Below, in pieces: positions 8,701 through 17,980 of a stretch of 54,903 nucleotides of DNA; the stretch's first letter is position 1, and every line of letters begins with the position of its first letter. The notes below the pieces were generated by a model. The model saw nothing but the letters and a program-made list of their open reading frames with translations, made no database searches and was not told the origin of the DNA. The position numbers were made by a program, and so were the translations under genes. The stretch spans positions 1-54,903 of the IMG/VR virus record IMGVR_UViG_3300043435_001359; one strand, given 5' to 3'. Origin of the DNA: a virus.

Positions 8701-10838
8701 TGAAGCAAAGGGCAAAGGAAGCCAAAGCGGCAGTTAATTCATTCTTGGATGCTGTGTCTTTTGCCGAATTTAAAAAAGCTGGAATTCAATTAAAGAGAAA
8801 CGAAGAAGCCGCAGCAAGAGGAGAAAGTCTTGCTGGACGAAGCGGCGCACTTGAAAATGTTGCTTCAGCAACTGCTGAAAAATACAGAAATGTTGGTGCC
8901 AGATTTAAGGGCATCGACATGGACTTTCAAAAACGAAATGACCAAAAAGCGCTCAATTTCAGTCAGTCGGGAAAGACTGGAACAAAAGGATGGTTGGGAG
9001 CTCTCACTGGTCAGTCAAGATGGGGTAGAAGGTTAAACCCACTTGGATGGCTTACAAGTGCAGCTGGAGGAGTCACCCGTGGGGTTTCTCAACTGATGGG
9101 CGGCCTTGGAAATATCCCAGGAATGGACACTGTGTCAAAAGTCCCAGGACTTGGTTTCCTGGGCGGAAACAACGCCATAAATGACGACCAAAAGAAAGCT
9201 CTTGACCAAATAGAGTTGCTGCGTAAAGACCCTGCATTTAAGGGGATGATTAGTGACGATGAATACAAAGCCATAAAAGCTAGCCCAACTAAAGGTTTAA
9301 CAGAAATTGGTAAAAAACTTCCAGAGCGCATAGAAGCAGCAACGATGGTTGGCGACCAATCAACAAAGCGCATGGAAATGCTCAAGAAGATGTCTGGTAA
9401 ATCCGGAGCAGAACTTGAATTGTTGGCCAAAAAAATGGGCGTGAACCTTTACGACTCCACTATGAGAATGTCAGACATGGTTGAAAAACTTGGTCTAAAT
9501 ATGGTTAGAACAACCGAGGAAATGAAAAACCTAAACATTGACTCGTTCGTAAAGGGTATTTCTGATGGATTTGATGAAGCAATAAAAGCAGCAAAAGCCC
9601 CAGAAATTTATGACGAGCGGGGTCGTCAAGTTTTCGACGTTGTAAAAGGCGGAGGCAGCACTGCATCGGTCCTTGAAGCGTTAAAAGGTTTCCAGGAATC
9701 GTCTGCATCAATGGGCAAGGGGGCTATTGACTCCTTCTATGGCCAGAAAGAACAAATAGGAACAGCCGCTGACCCAGGAAAACTGTTTGGACCTGGTGGT
9801 GCATGGGCAAAAATGGACCCCGCAAAGTTCTTTACACCCGCAGTTGTTAAGGCACTTGCAGCTCAAGATGCAAGTACGGAAAAAGGATTTATTGGGGGCG
9901 CGTCTGAACAAATAACAGGAATGCTTGCAAACTCCGGAATGATGGGCAATACCTCGCAACTGTCGGCCGTAATCGGCTCCATGGACGCCCCAAATAGGGA
10001 AAAATTCCTCAAAGATGTTGAGTCTGGAACTTTCAACATAACCGACCCATTTGCAAACAAAACCGACGAAGAATCAAAAAAAATATATGAAGCTAAAGGT
10101 TTTGGTAGCAAAGAAGAGTACATGCAAAATGTGCTTTCTGACAAGTTTGACGCATACGGTGCTACTCAGAAAAACTTTGAAATAGGGTCAATAGACAAAG
10201 ACACCAATGCTGTAGCTGACAAGATGTCCACTGCTTCAGACACCTTCAAGACGGCGGTAGAGAACTTCAACGATAACATGGCTAACTATTTCACTGACTC
10301 TACTGGAAAACCCGAATGGTGGTCGAAAGATGCCATGAAAGAAATCATGAAGGATGACACAAATACTCCTCGTGGTGGGGTTGTTGGCGACACAACTTCT
10401 TCAAGACTCAGCCAGACTATGGCTAGACACAACTCCATTAATGGCTCCATTGCTGGAAAGAGGTCAATAACGTCTTCCTACAGAACCTACGGTCTTGGCT
10501 CGCTTAATTCTGACCATGTGACAGGCAGAGCAATTGACATTGTTGGGCAAAATCTTGGCTCTTATGCCGTAGCAACACGCAACGCTGGTGGATTTGCCGA
10601 GTTCCACGGAAGTGGTCGTGGAAGGCATCTTCATGCAGTTCCGGGAGCTGGAGCAATTGGTGACACATTGACCCCAGCTTCTAACCAAATGGGCGTACCA
10701 ACTAGCGCTACTGTTTCCTCAGGAACTAACTCGTTTACATTCCATATCAATGGTGGACAAAACAATCCTGAAGAGATAGCAAATATGGTTATGGCAAAGA
10801 TAAAAAATACTGAGCAAAGAGTAAGAGAGAGAACCTAA
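5709..10838 (+). CDS. Tape measure protein with C-terminal M15-type peptidase domain
   Basis: 1709 residues from GTG 5709, the longest gene here, directly after the chaperone pair. Residues 1-75 are helical. Residues about 78-145 are hydrophobic (IKGAIANFALLSVSLMSVHA; AAASAAVALGTAAAAI), and a second glycine-zipper hydrophobic stretch lies near 957-1000 (GAAIGTMIAPGVGTAVGAAL). Both are typical of tape measures that insert in the host membrane. The C-terminus carries a zinc peptidase M15/VanY-type signature: SDHVTGRAID with H1603 and D1610, then RHLHAV with H1640/H1642. This would cut peptide cross-links of the host wall during DNA entry. Length sets tail length: at roughly 1.5 Angstrom per residue the tail would be on the order of 200 nm or more. 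The stop overlaps the next ATG. Confidence 0.92.
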   Translation: MARAEGTVNIEVKGAAQGALEVKTLDKALDRLDAKSRRLSSGQKAAAASTNSLGTSVLKAKRSFDSFDKGVKAAGMGLSKFLGLAIKGAIANFALLSVSLMSVHALFVAGKWLHKAYSWGMTAMAGAAASAAVALGTAAAAIREQQAAMYAFTKGGAGEFLTGTNQVRNAMRTLQADSQLAGLGVAALNKAYAAMAKSMKSSQIAQSGGLMKNLMDFGAAGQDPAAAADKVGALIEALNNSKTSMSKVKEAAKALGPQMEQALKKAKVTSKKQMKELIMSGELAKAGGVAGQFEAVNSTLIGQAKAFFTQIKGEFADFGQQFLEPAKIAMQKIFRIIRSDLLRVSGSLGEFGKGDFFDGLVGIFEKVSNFFVKLTREWLPKTDGFFRNMGNGWEKFARWFRISKEQLKPFVDGARAIESMFKPVFNAVKDGFVGMMKDFNVHAQDQSATFEEFGERIAGVVEQLFNLLRTMEDIRRKAMPFLNDVLGGLTEVFKMLNSMVGSIGGMFGGSGGGLMALGLIARQMKNTKGGLMAQVPKNTQTMNVTAGTVNLGGPGQAPGGRLSSGATGGAPGAPLPGSPRMSTGRQVAGGGGAGAPGQARYLGGNQPGYAAAWERGLARFGARSSTPPDFVGHGGYDRRSNSAIARRFRDYRMGRSMDRHNVRMSTAYDQTHAGPGAGIGTPTHGAAAGAVGNYTPLGQRVNLSDVAGLRATGQIPAGMSNAEYMAARNASAANIGNSQIRARDEQIRRNGGGWNVGRTPRARYQNGNLVRQFGAGVRGFGSRGVTSTRGMFGNIMNAANSQVDEKAGFLQSSITGRQMGIERLHGPTGAIEVLHPKTGNVVAGLDQQSGKFKGATFRNSGFGLKRKLMAHNMRQTRSSRLGSAVLGNAEKGIGGMNNSMGAKMAVGMGMGMLSQKMAPEAQGAMALGGMVGQFNPLAGLAVGFGGAALKSRTAKGGAATGAMAGAAIGTMIAPGVGTAVGAALGAITGALAGWYGGMKQRAKEAKAAVNSFLDAVSFAEFKKAGIQLKRNEEAAARGESLAGRSGALENVASATAEKYRNVGARFKGIDMDFQKRNDQKALNFSQSGKTGTKGWLGALTGQSRWGRRLNPLGWLTSAAGGVTRGVSQLMGGLGNIPGMDTVSKVPGLGFLGGNNAINDDQKKALDQIELLRKDPAFKGMISDDEYKAIKASPTKGLTEIGKKLPERIEAATMVGDQSTKRMEMLKKMSGKSGAELELLAKKMGVNLYDSTMRMSDMVEKLGLNMVRTTEEMKNLNIDSFVKGISDGFDEAIKAAKAPEIYDERGRQVFDVVKGGGSTASVLEALKGFQESSASMGKGAIDSFYGQKEQIGTAADPGKLFGPGGAWAKMDPAKFFTPAVVKALAAQDASTEKGFIGGASEQITGMLANSGMMGNTSQLSAVIGSMDAPNREKFLKDVESGTFNITDPFANKTDEESKKIYEAKGFGSKEEYMQNVLSDKFDAYGATQKNFEIGSIDKDTNAVADKMSTASDTFKTAVENFNDNMANYFTDSTGKPEWWSKDAMKEIMKDDTNTPRGGVVGDTTSSRLSQTMARHNSINGSIAGKRSITSSYRTYGLGSLNSDHVTGRAIDIVGQNLGSYAVATRNAGGFAEFHGSGRGRHLHAVPGAGAIGDTLTPASNQMGVPTSATVSSGTNSFTFHINGGQNNPEEIANMVMAKIKNTEQRVRERT

Positions 10839-12475
10839 TGCCTGCAGTTACTCAACCTATTCAAAATACTTATTTTTATAAAGAAGTTCGCAAAACACAA
10901 CCAGGAGCAGGCGTTATTTACTCCGGTTATCCCATTTATCATCTATACAAAAATGTTCCAGGTGGTACCCCAATTAGGCTTGACGAGGTTGAGTACTGGA
11001 TGCCTCTTCCTGGGTTGACAAAGTACAAAGAGTATACGGCTGGAGATGAAAACGTTATTGCCACAAGGGTTAAGTATGAACCTCGCCTAGAAAGTCTGGT
11101 TAAAAAAGTTCCAAGGCACTACACCGACAGGTATGCCGTTTATACACACAAATACTATGGAACTAAACTGTTTGTTGCTACAGGAAGAACAAAACTGTAC
11201 CCACTCTCTCCTTCAACCAACCCTTACTCTTATAGAAATATCCAGATTTGGGTTGAAAGCAAAGAAACATACACAGACACTTACGACAGCTACGGAACAC
11301 TGATTGTCCCTTCTTATTGGTATCACCCGTTTAAGAACGAGTTTTACCCATTTGGTAATTTGCAAACTTTTGGAATCACTGATACTCAATACCTTATTGA
11401 CACAATTTTCTCAAGGGATACCTCTGGTCAGAGCAACGAGTCCCTTATGGCTAATACTGTTGAGTCAATAAGAATTTCTCAAGTTTACGAGCTAATATCT
11501 CAAGGCAAATCACGAGAAGAAGCAGTTGCGTTAATTAATGCTCAGGCACAGAGAACCTTGGCTGTAAGAGAATCAGAGTCTTTGATTACTCCAAAAGCAA
11601 GCACCGCAAGACAAATTGCAAAAAGCAAAACCATAGCTGTCACCTTAAATACGGTTAAAAAAAATGGCATTTCAGCGACTTCGGTTGCTGCATCGCAAAC
11701 ACCCAAACTTGTTCAAACAACAACATCAGGACAAACACCGCTTGTTTATGAATTTGTTCATAGGCCAAATCAAATAACCTATTCAAGTCTTGGCTCTGAT
11801 TGGACCCCAATTGATAGAGCAGCAAATAGGCCAATGGTTGACTGGAAGTCATACAAATTAATGAGTGTTTCTTTTAGCTTTATTGTTGCCTCGGATATTT
11901 CTGGCAATCTAGACGATGCTCTTGATAACAAAGTAATAACAACAAGTGTTGATGAACAACTTAAAAATCTACGCCAAATGGCCTCAAGTCCGTTTCCTGT
12001 TGTATTTATGGGTTTTGACAAATTGCTGTCGGAGCCAGTTAGGTATCCGTTTAACAATGACTCTGCAAGCAAAGGCTCTTTGTTTGTTATTGCCGACCTG
12101 AATGTTAGCTCTATATATAGAAGCTCTACTGGAGCGATAAGCAGGGCTTCGTGCGACATAACGCTGACCGAATACCCTCAAGAACTAATAAAACTTATTG
12201 AATTTCCAAAACTTAAACCAATTCCCGAGGTTCCACCACCACCCCCTGGAGACAAGGGATTATGTGACAACTCAGCAGCAAAAAACACTTGGAGTAGAGA
12301 AAACTACACATCAAATGATATTGCATGGCTAAGGTCACTAGCTAAGGGAATAGTAAATTATGACGCATCCTGCAAGTCTGTAATCGTTCTTGACCAGGCC
12401 GCATACGACCTTGCGTCCAGACGCCGAACCCAACCTATTGGAATGTTGGGTGTCCGTGACATTTTTGGACCATAG
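10838..12475 (+). CDS. Probable baseplate hub-associated / tube-initiator protein
   Basis: 545 residues, between the tape measure and the gpD/XkdQ-like hub gene. The N-terminal 200 residues are rich in Tyr/Pro and unlike anything I recognise. The C-terminal third (about 305-465) has the layout of baseplate LysM/XkdP-type proteins linking tube and hub: FVHRPNQITYSSLGSDWTPI, then PMVDWKSYKLMSVSFSFIV and a loop ending in ITLTEYPQ. It ends in a Pro-rich segment (PEVPPPPPGDKG) and a short tail. The exact role is inferred from gene order. Confidence 0.5.
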   Translation: MPAVTQPIQNTYFYKEVRKTQPGAGVIYSGYPIYHLYKNVPGGTPIRLDEVEYWMPLPGLTKYKEYTAGDENVIATRVKYEPRLESLVKKVPRHYTDRYAVYTHKYYGTKLFVATGRTKLYPLSPSTNPYSYRNIQIWVESKETYTDTYDSYGTLIVPSYWYHPFKNEFYPFGNLQTFGITDTQYLIDTIFSRDTSGQSNESLMANTVESIRISQVYELISQGKSREEAVALINAQAQRTLAVRESESLITPKASTARQIAKSKTIAVTLNTVKKNGISATSVAASQTPKLVQTTTSGQTPLVYEFVHRPNQITYSSLGSDWTPIDRAANRPMVDWKSYKLMSVSFSFIVASDISGNLDDALDNKVITTSVDEQLKNLRQMASSPFPVVFMGFDKLLSEPVRYPFNNDSASKGSLFVIADLNVSSIYRSSTGAISRASCDITLTEYPQELIKLIEFPKLKPIPEVPPPPPGDKGLCDNSAAKNTWSRENYTSNDIAWLRSLAKGIVNYDASCKSVIVLDQAAYDLASRRRTQPIGMLGVRDIFGP

Positions 12476-12477
12476 TT

Positions 12478-14085
12478 ATGGCTAACGCAGACAACAGGGT
12501 CCCAATTGAATTATGGAAACAAATCCCACGCTCCCTTGAGCGTCAGTATGGTGGCGTCCTGTTTTTTATGGACGAAAAAAGAGAAGAAATTGCTGAAGTA
12601 AGAGAAAGACTTATAAGCGTAAACGTTCAATACACAATGAACATGTCTAGTGAACTGTCTTTTACCGTTCTTGACGAAGACCTTAAAATGATTTCTAAAA
12701 ACTATTTTAACATGGGTCGCGTTGTTGCTTACCTCAGTGAGACGTTTGGAACAATAGAAAAAACAACACTTCCAGACATATCCCAAAGACAGCTCCAACT
12801 ATTTGAAATAGCAAATGTTGGGGTGTCGCAGGGACCAGGAGAGAACCCTACCGTTACGGTAACTTGCTATTCTCGCGCCATACAGCAGATGAAGAGAGAC
12901 AGAAAGCCAGGAACTGTTGGGGGTTCCGGTACGGAGTTCGTTAAAAGAGCTGCAAAAAAATATGGTCTAAAATTTTGGGGTGAAACAACTTCAAAATCAC
13001 AAAGCATAAACAAGGCTACCGCTGGAAGCAAAGCCGAGTCCTTATGGAGCGTAATTGACAGTCTTGCTAAAACAGCAAAATTTGTTGTTTACGAAGTAGA
13101 CGGGTATTTAATATTTGCATCTGAAAAATATATTCTCAAAAATTGGGGAACACACGAAGCCAAATTAACAGAAGCCCAAATCAAAAGTAAAGACAAAAAA
13201 GCAAAAACCAAGAACAAATACATCCCACTTACATGGAAAAACAAAAAACTGGATTCTGCTGACCTAAGAGAAGACCTTCAGCTTATGGAGATTCCAAGCA
13301 TCAGCATGACGGAAAACAACCCATGGGATGCTTCTGGTACTGCTGTATTAGATAGATTTAACGCTGTTCGGTTAAGGCCTGGAATGACAATAAAACTTGG
13401 TGGGATGTCCGATTACAATGGTTACTACCTAATAGATAATGTTTCTTTTCCTGACATATCACCAGACCCGGTAAGTATTTCTTTTAAAAAACCACAAAAA
13501 GAAGACAAAGAAATCAAAGATTTGCCAATTGGTGAACGTGGTCCACAGGTAATCGACATCACCGACCAGGATGGTCTAACTAATAGAACAATGACGTATG
13601 ACGTGACCCGCGCTGGTTCAAAGTTCTTTAGAAAAAGAATATATAAGGGCATATTCCCACTGCCAGACGCGGACCACCGATTTGACCGCTATCCAACTCC
13701 TACCGCCGGGGTGTTTGCAACTGGCAACATGGATATCTACGATAGGCCAGTACTGGTCTCTGGAGATACCGTAAAGACAACACACTCAATCACCATCTAC
13801 CCATGGACCGAAGGGGGCGTAAATAATGGTAAGCCATTTTCGCTTCTTCTTACCCCAATATGGACGTCAATGGAAACAGGAATGCCTGTTGAGCTAACTC
13901 AAAATGAAGCCATAGCAAAGTATCAGGCGGATGGTAGGTTTTTGGCAAAAGTAAGAGGCAAGTCTAAAAAAGAATCTATTTACAACGCTGGGGTCTATGG
14001 TGCCCTAATAAGCGGTCAACAACATGAAATAGTTATAAAAAAGTTCCCCAATGGTAAATACGTAAATACTCCTGGTAGCGAATAA
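12478..14085 (+). CDS. Baseplate central hub protein (gpD/gp27/XkdQ-like)
   Basis: 535 residues. The N-terminal domain ([20 protein letters not shown], then [14 protein letters not shown] and [14 protein letters not shown]) follows the hub pattern in which a protein of about 350 residues forms the trimeric ring at the tube tip. Residues 115-190 hold the 'R.iqqmkrd...' helix region and a Lys-rich insert. The C-terminal 170 residues (after [13 protein letters not shown]) are an extra beta-rich region not usual in short hubs. The next gene starts on its stop (TAATG) and encodes the spike, as expected for a hub-spike pair. Confidence 0.65.
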   Translation: MANADNRVPIELWKQIPRSLERQYGGVLFFMDEKREEIAEVRERLISVNVQYTMNMSSELSFTVLDEDLKMISKNYFNMGRVVAYLSETFGTIEKTTLPDISQRQLQLFEIANVGVSQGPGENPTVTVTCYSRAIQQMKRDRKPGTVGGSGTEFVKRAAKKYGLKFWGETTSKSQSINKATAGSKAESLWSVIDSLAKTAKFVVYEVDGYLIFASEKYILKNWGTHEAKLTEAQIKSKDKKAKTKNKYIPLTWKNKKLDSADLREDLQLMEIPSISMTENNPWDASGTAVLDRFNAVRLRPGMTIKLGGMSDYNGYYLIDNVSFPDISPDPVSISFKKPQKEDKEIKDLPIGERGPQVIDITDQDGLTNRTMTYDVTRAGSKFFRKRIYKGIFPLPDADHRFDRYPTPTAGVFATGNMDIYDRPVLVSGDTVKTTHSITIYPWTEGGVNNGKPFSLLLTPIWTSMETGMPVELTQNEAIAKYQADGRFLAKVRGKSKKESIYNAGVYGALISGQQHEIVIKKFPNGKYVNTPGSE

Positions 14086-15896
14086 TGATTACTCCTCCAC
14101 AACCACAAGTAATCCGTAGAGACAATGCTTTCTCTATTTCCAAAGACCCTGGCGAAATATTTAACTGCATTGTTACAAGAGTAGGTTCTGACGGCCGAGT
14201 TCATGTTCACATACCTGAACTTGGTAGCGATTTAGGGCCAATACTTCCACTTGATACGGACCTTACAAAAAAATACAAAGTAGACGATACTGTCGTAGGG
14301 ACGTTCTTGACATCGGCAATGACCAGCTTTGTTATTCTTGGGTCAAGCAAGTCGTCCAACCGTTCATCCATTCTTGTCTTCCCTACAGAACTAGAAAGAA
14401 CGGCGACACTTGGAATGACCCCAAGTACTGGAGTGTTCACATACGTAACCGCAACTTCTGCTGTCCAGTACTGGGACGGTTCTGCGTGGATGTCAATAGG
14501 TGGAGGAGTTAAGGTATCTGATACTGCCCCAGCCAACCCAATGCAGGGAGACTTGTGGTTTGAATCAGACACAAGTCAGACTTTTGTTTATTACGACTCA
14601 TCGTGGGTTGAGGTTGGACCGCAGCCAGCGACAGGGCCAACAGGGCCGACGGGTCCTTCCGGTGGACCAACTGGACCAACTGGACCAACAGGTGCTACCG
14701 GTCCAGCAGGCGCGACAGGATTAACTGGGACTACCGGGTCAACAGGAGCTACTGGCCTAACAGGCGCTACCGGTCCGACAGGAATTGGTGCGACTGGTGC
14801 GACTGGCCCTCAAGGTGACCCGGGATTAAATGGTTTGCCTGGACTAGATGGAGGAACAGGACCAACTGGACCCACTGGCATAACCGGCGCAACAGGCCCA
14901 ACTGGCTTGACTGGTGCTACCGGTCCTGCTGGTGGTCCGACTGGCGCAACTGGACCCATTGGGGCAACTGGACCTTCTGGTGTCCCGGGTTCAAATGGTG
15001 TTACTTCATTAGCTGGCGGTACGGGAATTACAGTTTCTGGAGCAACAGGTGCAGTTACTGTAACGAATACCGGAGTCGTGGCAGTTACCGGAATGGCAAA
15101 TCAAATAACAACTTCTGGTTCTACCGGTGGAATAACTTTGTCTCTCCCATCTACTGTTGGAATAGGGGACACTTCTCTTCTCGCTACAAACACAAGCTCG
15201 CAACTTCATGTGCGTAAGGACACTGTTGGCGGCAAAGGCGGAGAGATATCTATCGTCAATTACGCAACCAATACTACGGGTAACTCCGCTGCCTTAAACT
15301 TTGGAGTCGATACTTCTTCTTATGGCTCCGACACCGGCAATGCGCAAATAAGAGCAACAAACATGAATGCTGGAAACTCCGCTACCGAACTTGGGTTTTT
15401 AACCTGGAATGGCAGTGGGTGGGACAGGAGAATGTACATTGACTCGGCTGGAGTGCCGCGGTACAGCGCTAAATCCAATGTTTACGGTTGGCATGTTGCT
15501 GGAGAACAAATAGGAACAGCACTAACTATTGGTGCCTATGGAAGAAATGCTACAGCTTTTACAACTGGCGCGAATACTTGGCTAACAGTAGGTGCAGTTG
15601 GAATAACTATTCCATCTAGCACTAGCGTCATTGTGTGCAACTATAATTTTAGTTGCTACTTTGCTGCTACTGGTGCGTATTTGGTTCGCACTTATTATGA
15701 CACCGATGGGGCCGTAGGTGGGTCTTTTCGTTATTTTACAAATGAGAGTTATAGCCATAAAAATGTTTCGGGGGTTATTGGAATGGGCGTTACTGGGGGT
15801 AATGCAGGAACTTTTTATCTTCAAGTGTACGGAGAAGCAATTACTGTTTTGAGTGATGCCAACGACTCAGCCTATTTTACGGTAACCACACCATGA
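14085..15896 (+). CDS. Baseplate spike OB-fold protein fused to a collagen-like stalk and fibre tip
   Basis: 603 residues. Residues 20-95 look like the OB-fold of gpV/gp5-type spike proteins ([20 protein letters not shown], then [20 protein letters not shown]). Residues about 140-180 are the module [20 protein letters not shown] ... WVEVGPQP, which recurs in the large fibre at 38197-41910. A collagen-like stalk of GPTGPTG/GATG triplets follows (about 183-300). The last 300 residues are beta-rich and end in a jelly-roll-like tip. A hub-spike domain carrying a long collagen stalk is unusual. It may be a spike with a central fibre, or a fibre attached through an OB domain. Confidence 0.65.
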   Translation: MITPPQPQVIRRDNAFSISKDPGEIFNCIVTRVGSDGRVHVHIPELGSDLGPILPLDTDLTKKYKVDDTVVGTFLTSAMTSFVILGSSKSSNRSSILVFPTELERTATLGMTPSTGVFTYVTATSAVQYWDGSAWMSIGGGVKVSDTAPANPMQGDLWFESDTSQTFVYYDSSWVEVGPQPATGPTGPTGPSGGPTGPTGPTGATGPAGATGLTGTTGSTGATGLTGATGPTGIGATGATGPQGDPGLNGLPGLDGGTGPTGPTGITGATGPTGLTGATGPAGGPTGATGPIGATGPSGVPGSNGVTSLAGGTGITVSGATGAVTVTNTGVVAVTGMANQITTSGSTGGITLSLPSTVGIGDTSLLATNTSSQLHVRKDTVGGKGGEISIVNYATNTTGNSAALNFGVDTSSYGSDTGNAQIRATNMNAGNSATELGFLTWNGSGWDRRMYIDSAGVPRYSAKSNVYGWHVAGEQIGTALTIGAYGRNATAFTTGANTWLTVGAVGITIPSSTSVIVCNYNFSCYFAATGAYLVRTYYDTDGAVGGSFRYFTNESYSHKNVSGVIGMGVTGGNAGTFYLQVYGEAITVLSDANDSAYFTVTTP

Positions 15897-16198
15897 GTTG
15901 GAAACACTACATTTTTGAGGTATTGGACCCGACTGGTTTACTGCCCATTTCTATTGACCCAGGCAAAGACGGGGAACCGGACTACTCTCTTCTCGTTTGG
16001 GAATCGGAAGACGTACCTAAACCAACAGAAGCAGAATTTGCTGTGGCGGTGGCCAAAGCGCAAGCAATGACATATCAAACAGACAGACGCAATGCCTACC
16101 CCTCGATTGCCGAACAGCTCGACCTTTTGTTCCACGGGGGTCTAGAGGCATGGCGCGAGCAAATCCAAGCCGTGAAAGACGAGTACCCTAAACCATGA
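15893..16198 (+). CDS. Small fibre-associated protein with [11 protein letters not shown] motif
   Basis: 101 residues, starting inside the stop of the collagen-spike gene (ATGA overlap). The C-terminal half, [18 protein letters not shown] followed by [12 protein letters not shown], is a motif I know from small proteins beside tail fibre genes in many myophages and cyanophages. There they are thought to help fibre assembly or to be minor fibre components. The N-terminal half is a short acidic beta domain. Role inferred from context. Confidence 0.55.
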   Translation: MSWKHYIFEVLDPTGLLPISIDPGKDGEPDYSLLVWESEDVPKPTEAEFAVAVAKAQAMTYQTDRRNAYPSIAEQLDLLFHGGLEAWREQIQAVKDEYPKP

Positions 16199-16213
16199 AG
16201 AACTTAGCTATGT

Positions 16214-16221
16214 GGGATAAT
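16214..16221 (+). promoter_or_regulatory. Candidate leaderless promoter (GG-GATAAT) for the gp25-like gene
   Basis: GATAAT at 16216-16221 is preceded by TGTGG and followed by six bases (TAGAAA), then ATG 16228. No Shine-Dalgarno sequence is present. The transcript would begin on the start codon. Confidence 0.45.
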
Positions 16222-16227
16222 TAGAAA

Positions 16228-16524
16228 ATGGACACTATTAAATTCCCAATTAAATTTGACACGTCTGGTGTCCAGAAGCTTTATGACGGCACTTACGATT
16301 TCTACTCTCAGCTATTGACGGTAGCCCTACTTACCGAGCCCCAAAGTCATCCGTTCACCCCAAGATTTGGAGTGAGCGACCCCACCTTCACAACCGTAGA
16401 CAAGGGTCTATTTGTTCTTAACGCTTCTCGTTTTGTACCAGAAGTTGAAATAACATCACTTAACATATCGGAAGATAATGGGACAATAGGTGTTCAGTTT
16501 TCTTTTGTAATAACGGAAGAGTAA
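16228..16524 (+). CDS. Baseplate wedge protein, gp25-like
   Basis: 98 residues. The pattern LLTEPQSHPFTPRFGVSDPT, then RFVPEVEI and IGVQFSFVI, matches the compact gp25/gpW family that links sheath and baseplate wedges. The length is usual for the family. It lies directly before the J-like wedge gene, the standard order in P2-like and many contractile systems. A probable leaderless promoter sits immediately upstream. Confidence 0.75.
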   Translation: MDTIKFPIKFDTSGVQKLYDGTYDFYSQLLTVALLTEPQSHPFTPRFGVSDPTFTTVDKGLFVLNASRFVPEVEITSLNISEDNGTIGVQFSFVITEE

Positions 16525-16529
16525 ATCCA

Positions 16530-17978
16530 ATGGCAGCAGATTTTTCACAATACGTAGACATTACCGTCTATGACAAAGAGCCAGGAGACATGTACCTGGA
16601 AGCCATAGAGATGGCGCGCTTGACGCTTCCAGAATTCACTCTGAGGACAGGCACCGTAGAGGACGCCATGTTTCAGGCAATGGCCTGGATTGGGTGGGTT
16701 AACGCGACTGCCATAAATAGAATCCCAGACAGGTTAATGGCCGGCATTCTTTCAATGATGGGCGTCACCATCAATCTTTCTTCCCCTGCTCAGATGTCGG
16801 TTGTTGTAGAAGCCGACTCCTATGAAGGTGCAACAATACCTGTAGGTACGTTTTTTGGTTATACAAGCGTTTTTGAAGATGAAGTAATTGAATACGTTTT
16901 CATGACGGTTGAGTCTCTTGAGATTGCCGCCAACGAGTCCCCCAACACTGGTGACCCTTTCCCATCGGGTACAGTTCTTACTGAGTGCTTTACCCCAGGA
17001 GTAATTCCTTCAATTACGCCATCTACGCCACTTAGCCTGCTTACGCCTTCCACTTCTATTTTTAGTGCAGAAGCTGGAAGCTATTTCCAAAACGGCGTAA
17101 ACGACGAAAACTCTTCCTCTTTCTTGTCTAGAGCAGTTTCTCATCTATCGTCCCTTACTTCAACACTTGTAAAAGCAAGTCAAGTTGACTCGTTTGTTGC
17201 TAATACATATTCTGGTTTAGTTGGACGAGTTCGTACCTACGACTTAACCGACGGCGACCCAGATACAGGAGACATAGCAACAAGTAAAACCAAAGCAATT
17301 ACGTATGTGTCCAGAAACGTTGCAGGCACAGAGGCAACATTAACAATTGGCTCGGGTCATCAATTCCAAGAAGGAGACGAAGTAACGGTTTCTGGATTGT
17401 TTAATACCGCATACAATGGCACGCATACGTTGACAGGAACCGACTCTACAACTATCTCATATACAAATACTGGCCCAGAAGACAACTCTCCCGATGATGG
17501 AATTGTCAAAAAAGGAATTGAGTCAGTCGGAAATATTGCTGTTTTTGTTTATGGAAATGGTGACTTTGTAGACACATTAATTCAGATACCAGACATACAA
17601 AGCGCGATTGTAGATAAAGCACTCCCGGGTCTTATAGTAAACGTAAGCAACTTTGAACTTCTTTCTGCGGCAATTGAAGCAGTTGTTGTTCTTGACTCAA
17701 ACTACGACCAAGAGCCACTGCAGCAGACAATAGAAAATTCAATTATCGAATACTTGAGCCCGGGCGTTTACCCAACATCAGAAGACGTTCTAAGAGCTAA
17801 TCAAGTTATTGCTTTGATTAGCACAATACCCGGTGTTAGATATGTCTCGTCACTAACACTTAGTCCTAATGGCTCAAACTGGCTTCCCCAGATTGACGAA
17901 AACTTAGAACCAGCAAACAAGGGTTGGGCTCCAAGAATTACGCCTGATGATTTAACCATCTCATACACGGTGGTGTAG
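16530..17978 (+). CDS. Baseplate wedge protein (gpJ/gp6-like)
   Basis: 482 residues, with GGAAGAG as ribosome site. The N-terminal helical domain (EMARLTLPEFTLRTGTVEDA, then NATAINRIPDRLMAGILSMMG) and the strand 'A.g.tIPvGTFF' region match the Baseplate J family. The middle (about residues 230-330) holds an inserted beta domain. The end (LLSAAIEAVVVLDSNYD ... EDVLRANQVIALISTIPGV) is the typical J-like C-terminal region. These proteins form the wedge dimers around the hub. The tail protein I-like gene follows. Confidence 0.8.
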   Translation: MAADFSQYVDITVYDKEPGDMYLEAIEMARLTLPEFTLRTGTVEDAMFQAMAWIGWVNATAINRIPDRLMAGILSMMGVTINLSSPAQMSVVVEADSYEGATIPVGTFFGYTSVFEDEVIEYVFMTVESLEIAANESPNTGDPFPSGTVLTECFTPGVIPSITPSTPLSLLTPSTSIFSAEAGSYFQNGVNDENSSSFLSRAVSHLSSLTSTLVKASQVDSFVANTYSGLVGRVRTYDLTDGDPDTGDIATSKTKAITYVSRNVAGTEATLTIGSGHQFQEGDEVTVSGLFNTAYNGTHTLTGTDSTTISYTNTGPEDNSPDDGIVKKGIESVGNIAVFVYGNGDFVDTLIQIPDIQSAIVDKALPGLIVNVSNFELLSAAIEAVVVLDSNYDQEPLQQTIENSIIEYLSPGVYPTSEDVLRANQVIALISTIPGVRYVSSLTLSPNGSNWLPQIDENLEPANKGWAPRITPDDLTISYTVV

Positions 17979-17980
17979 CC

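Noticed and set aside
7818-8725. - strand frames opposite the tape measure gene
   Set aside because: No ribosome sites or motifs; the + strand tape measure is continuous across the region.
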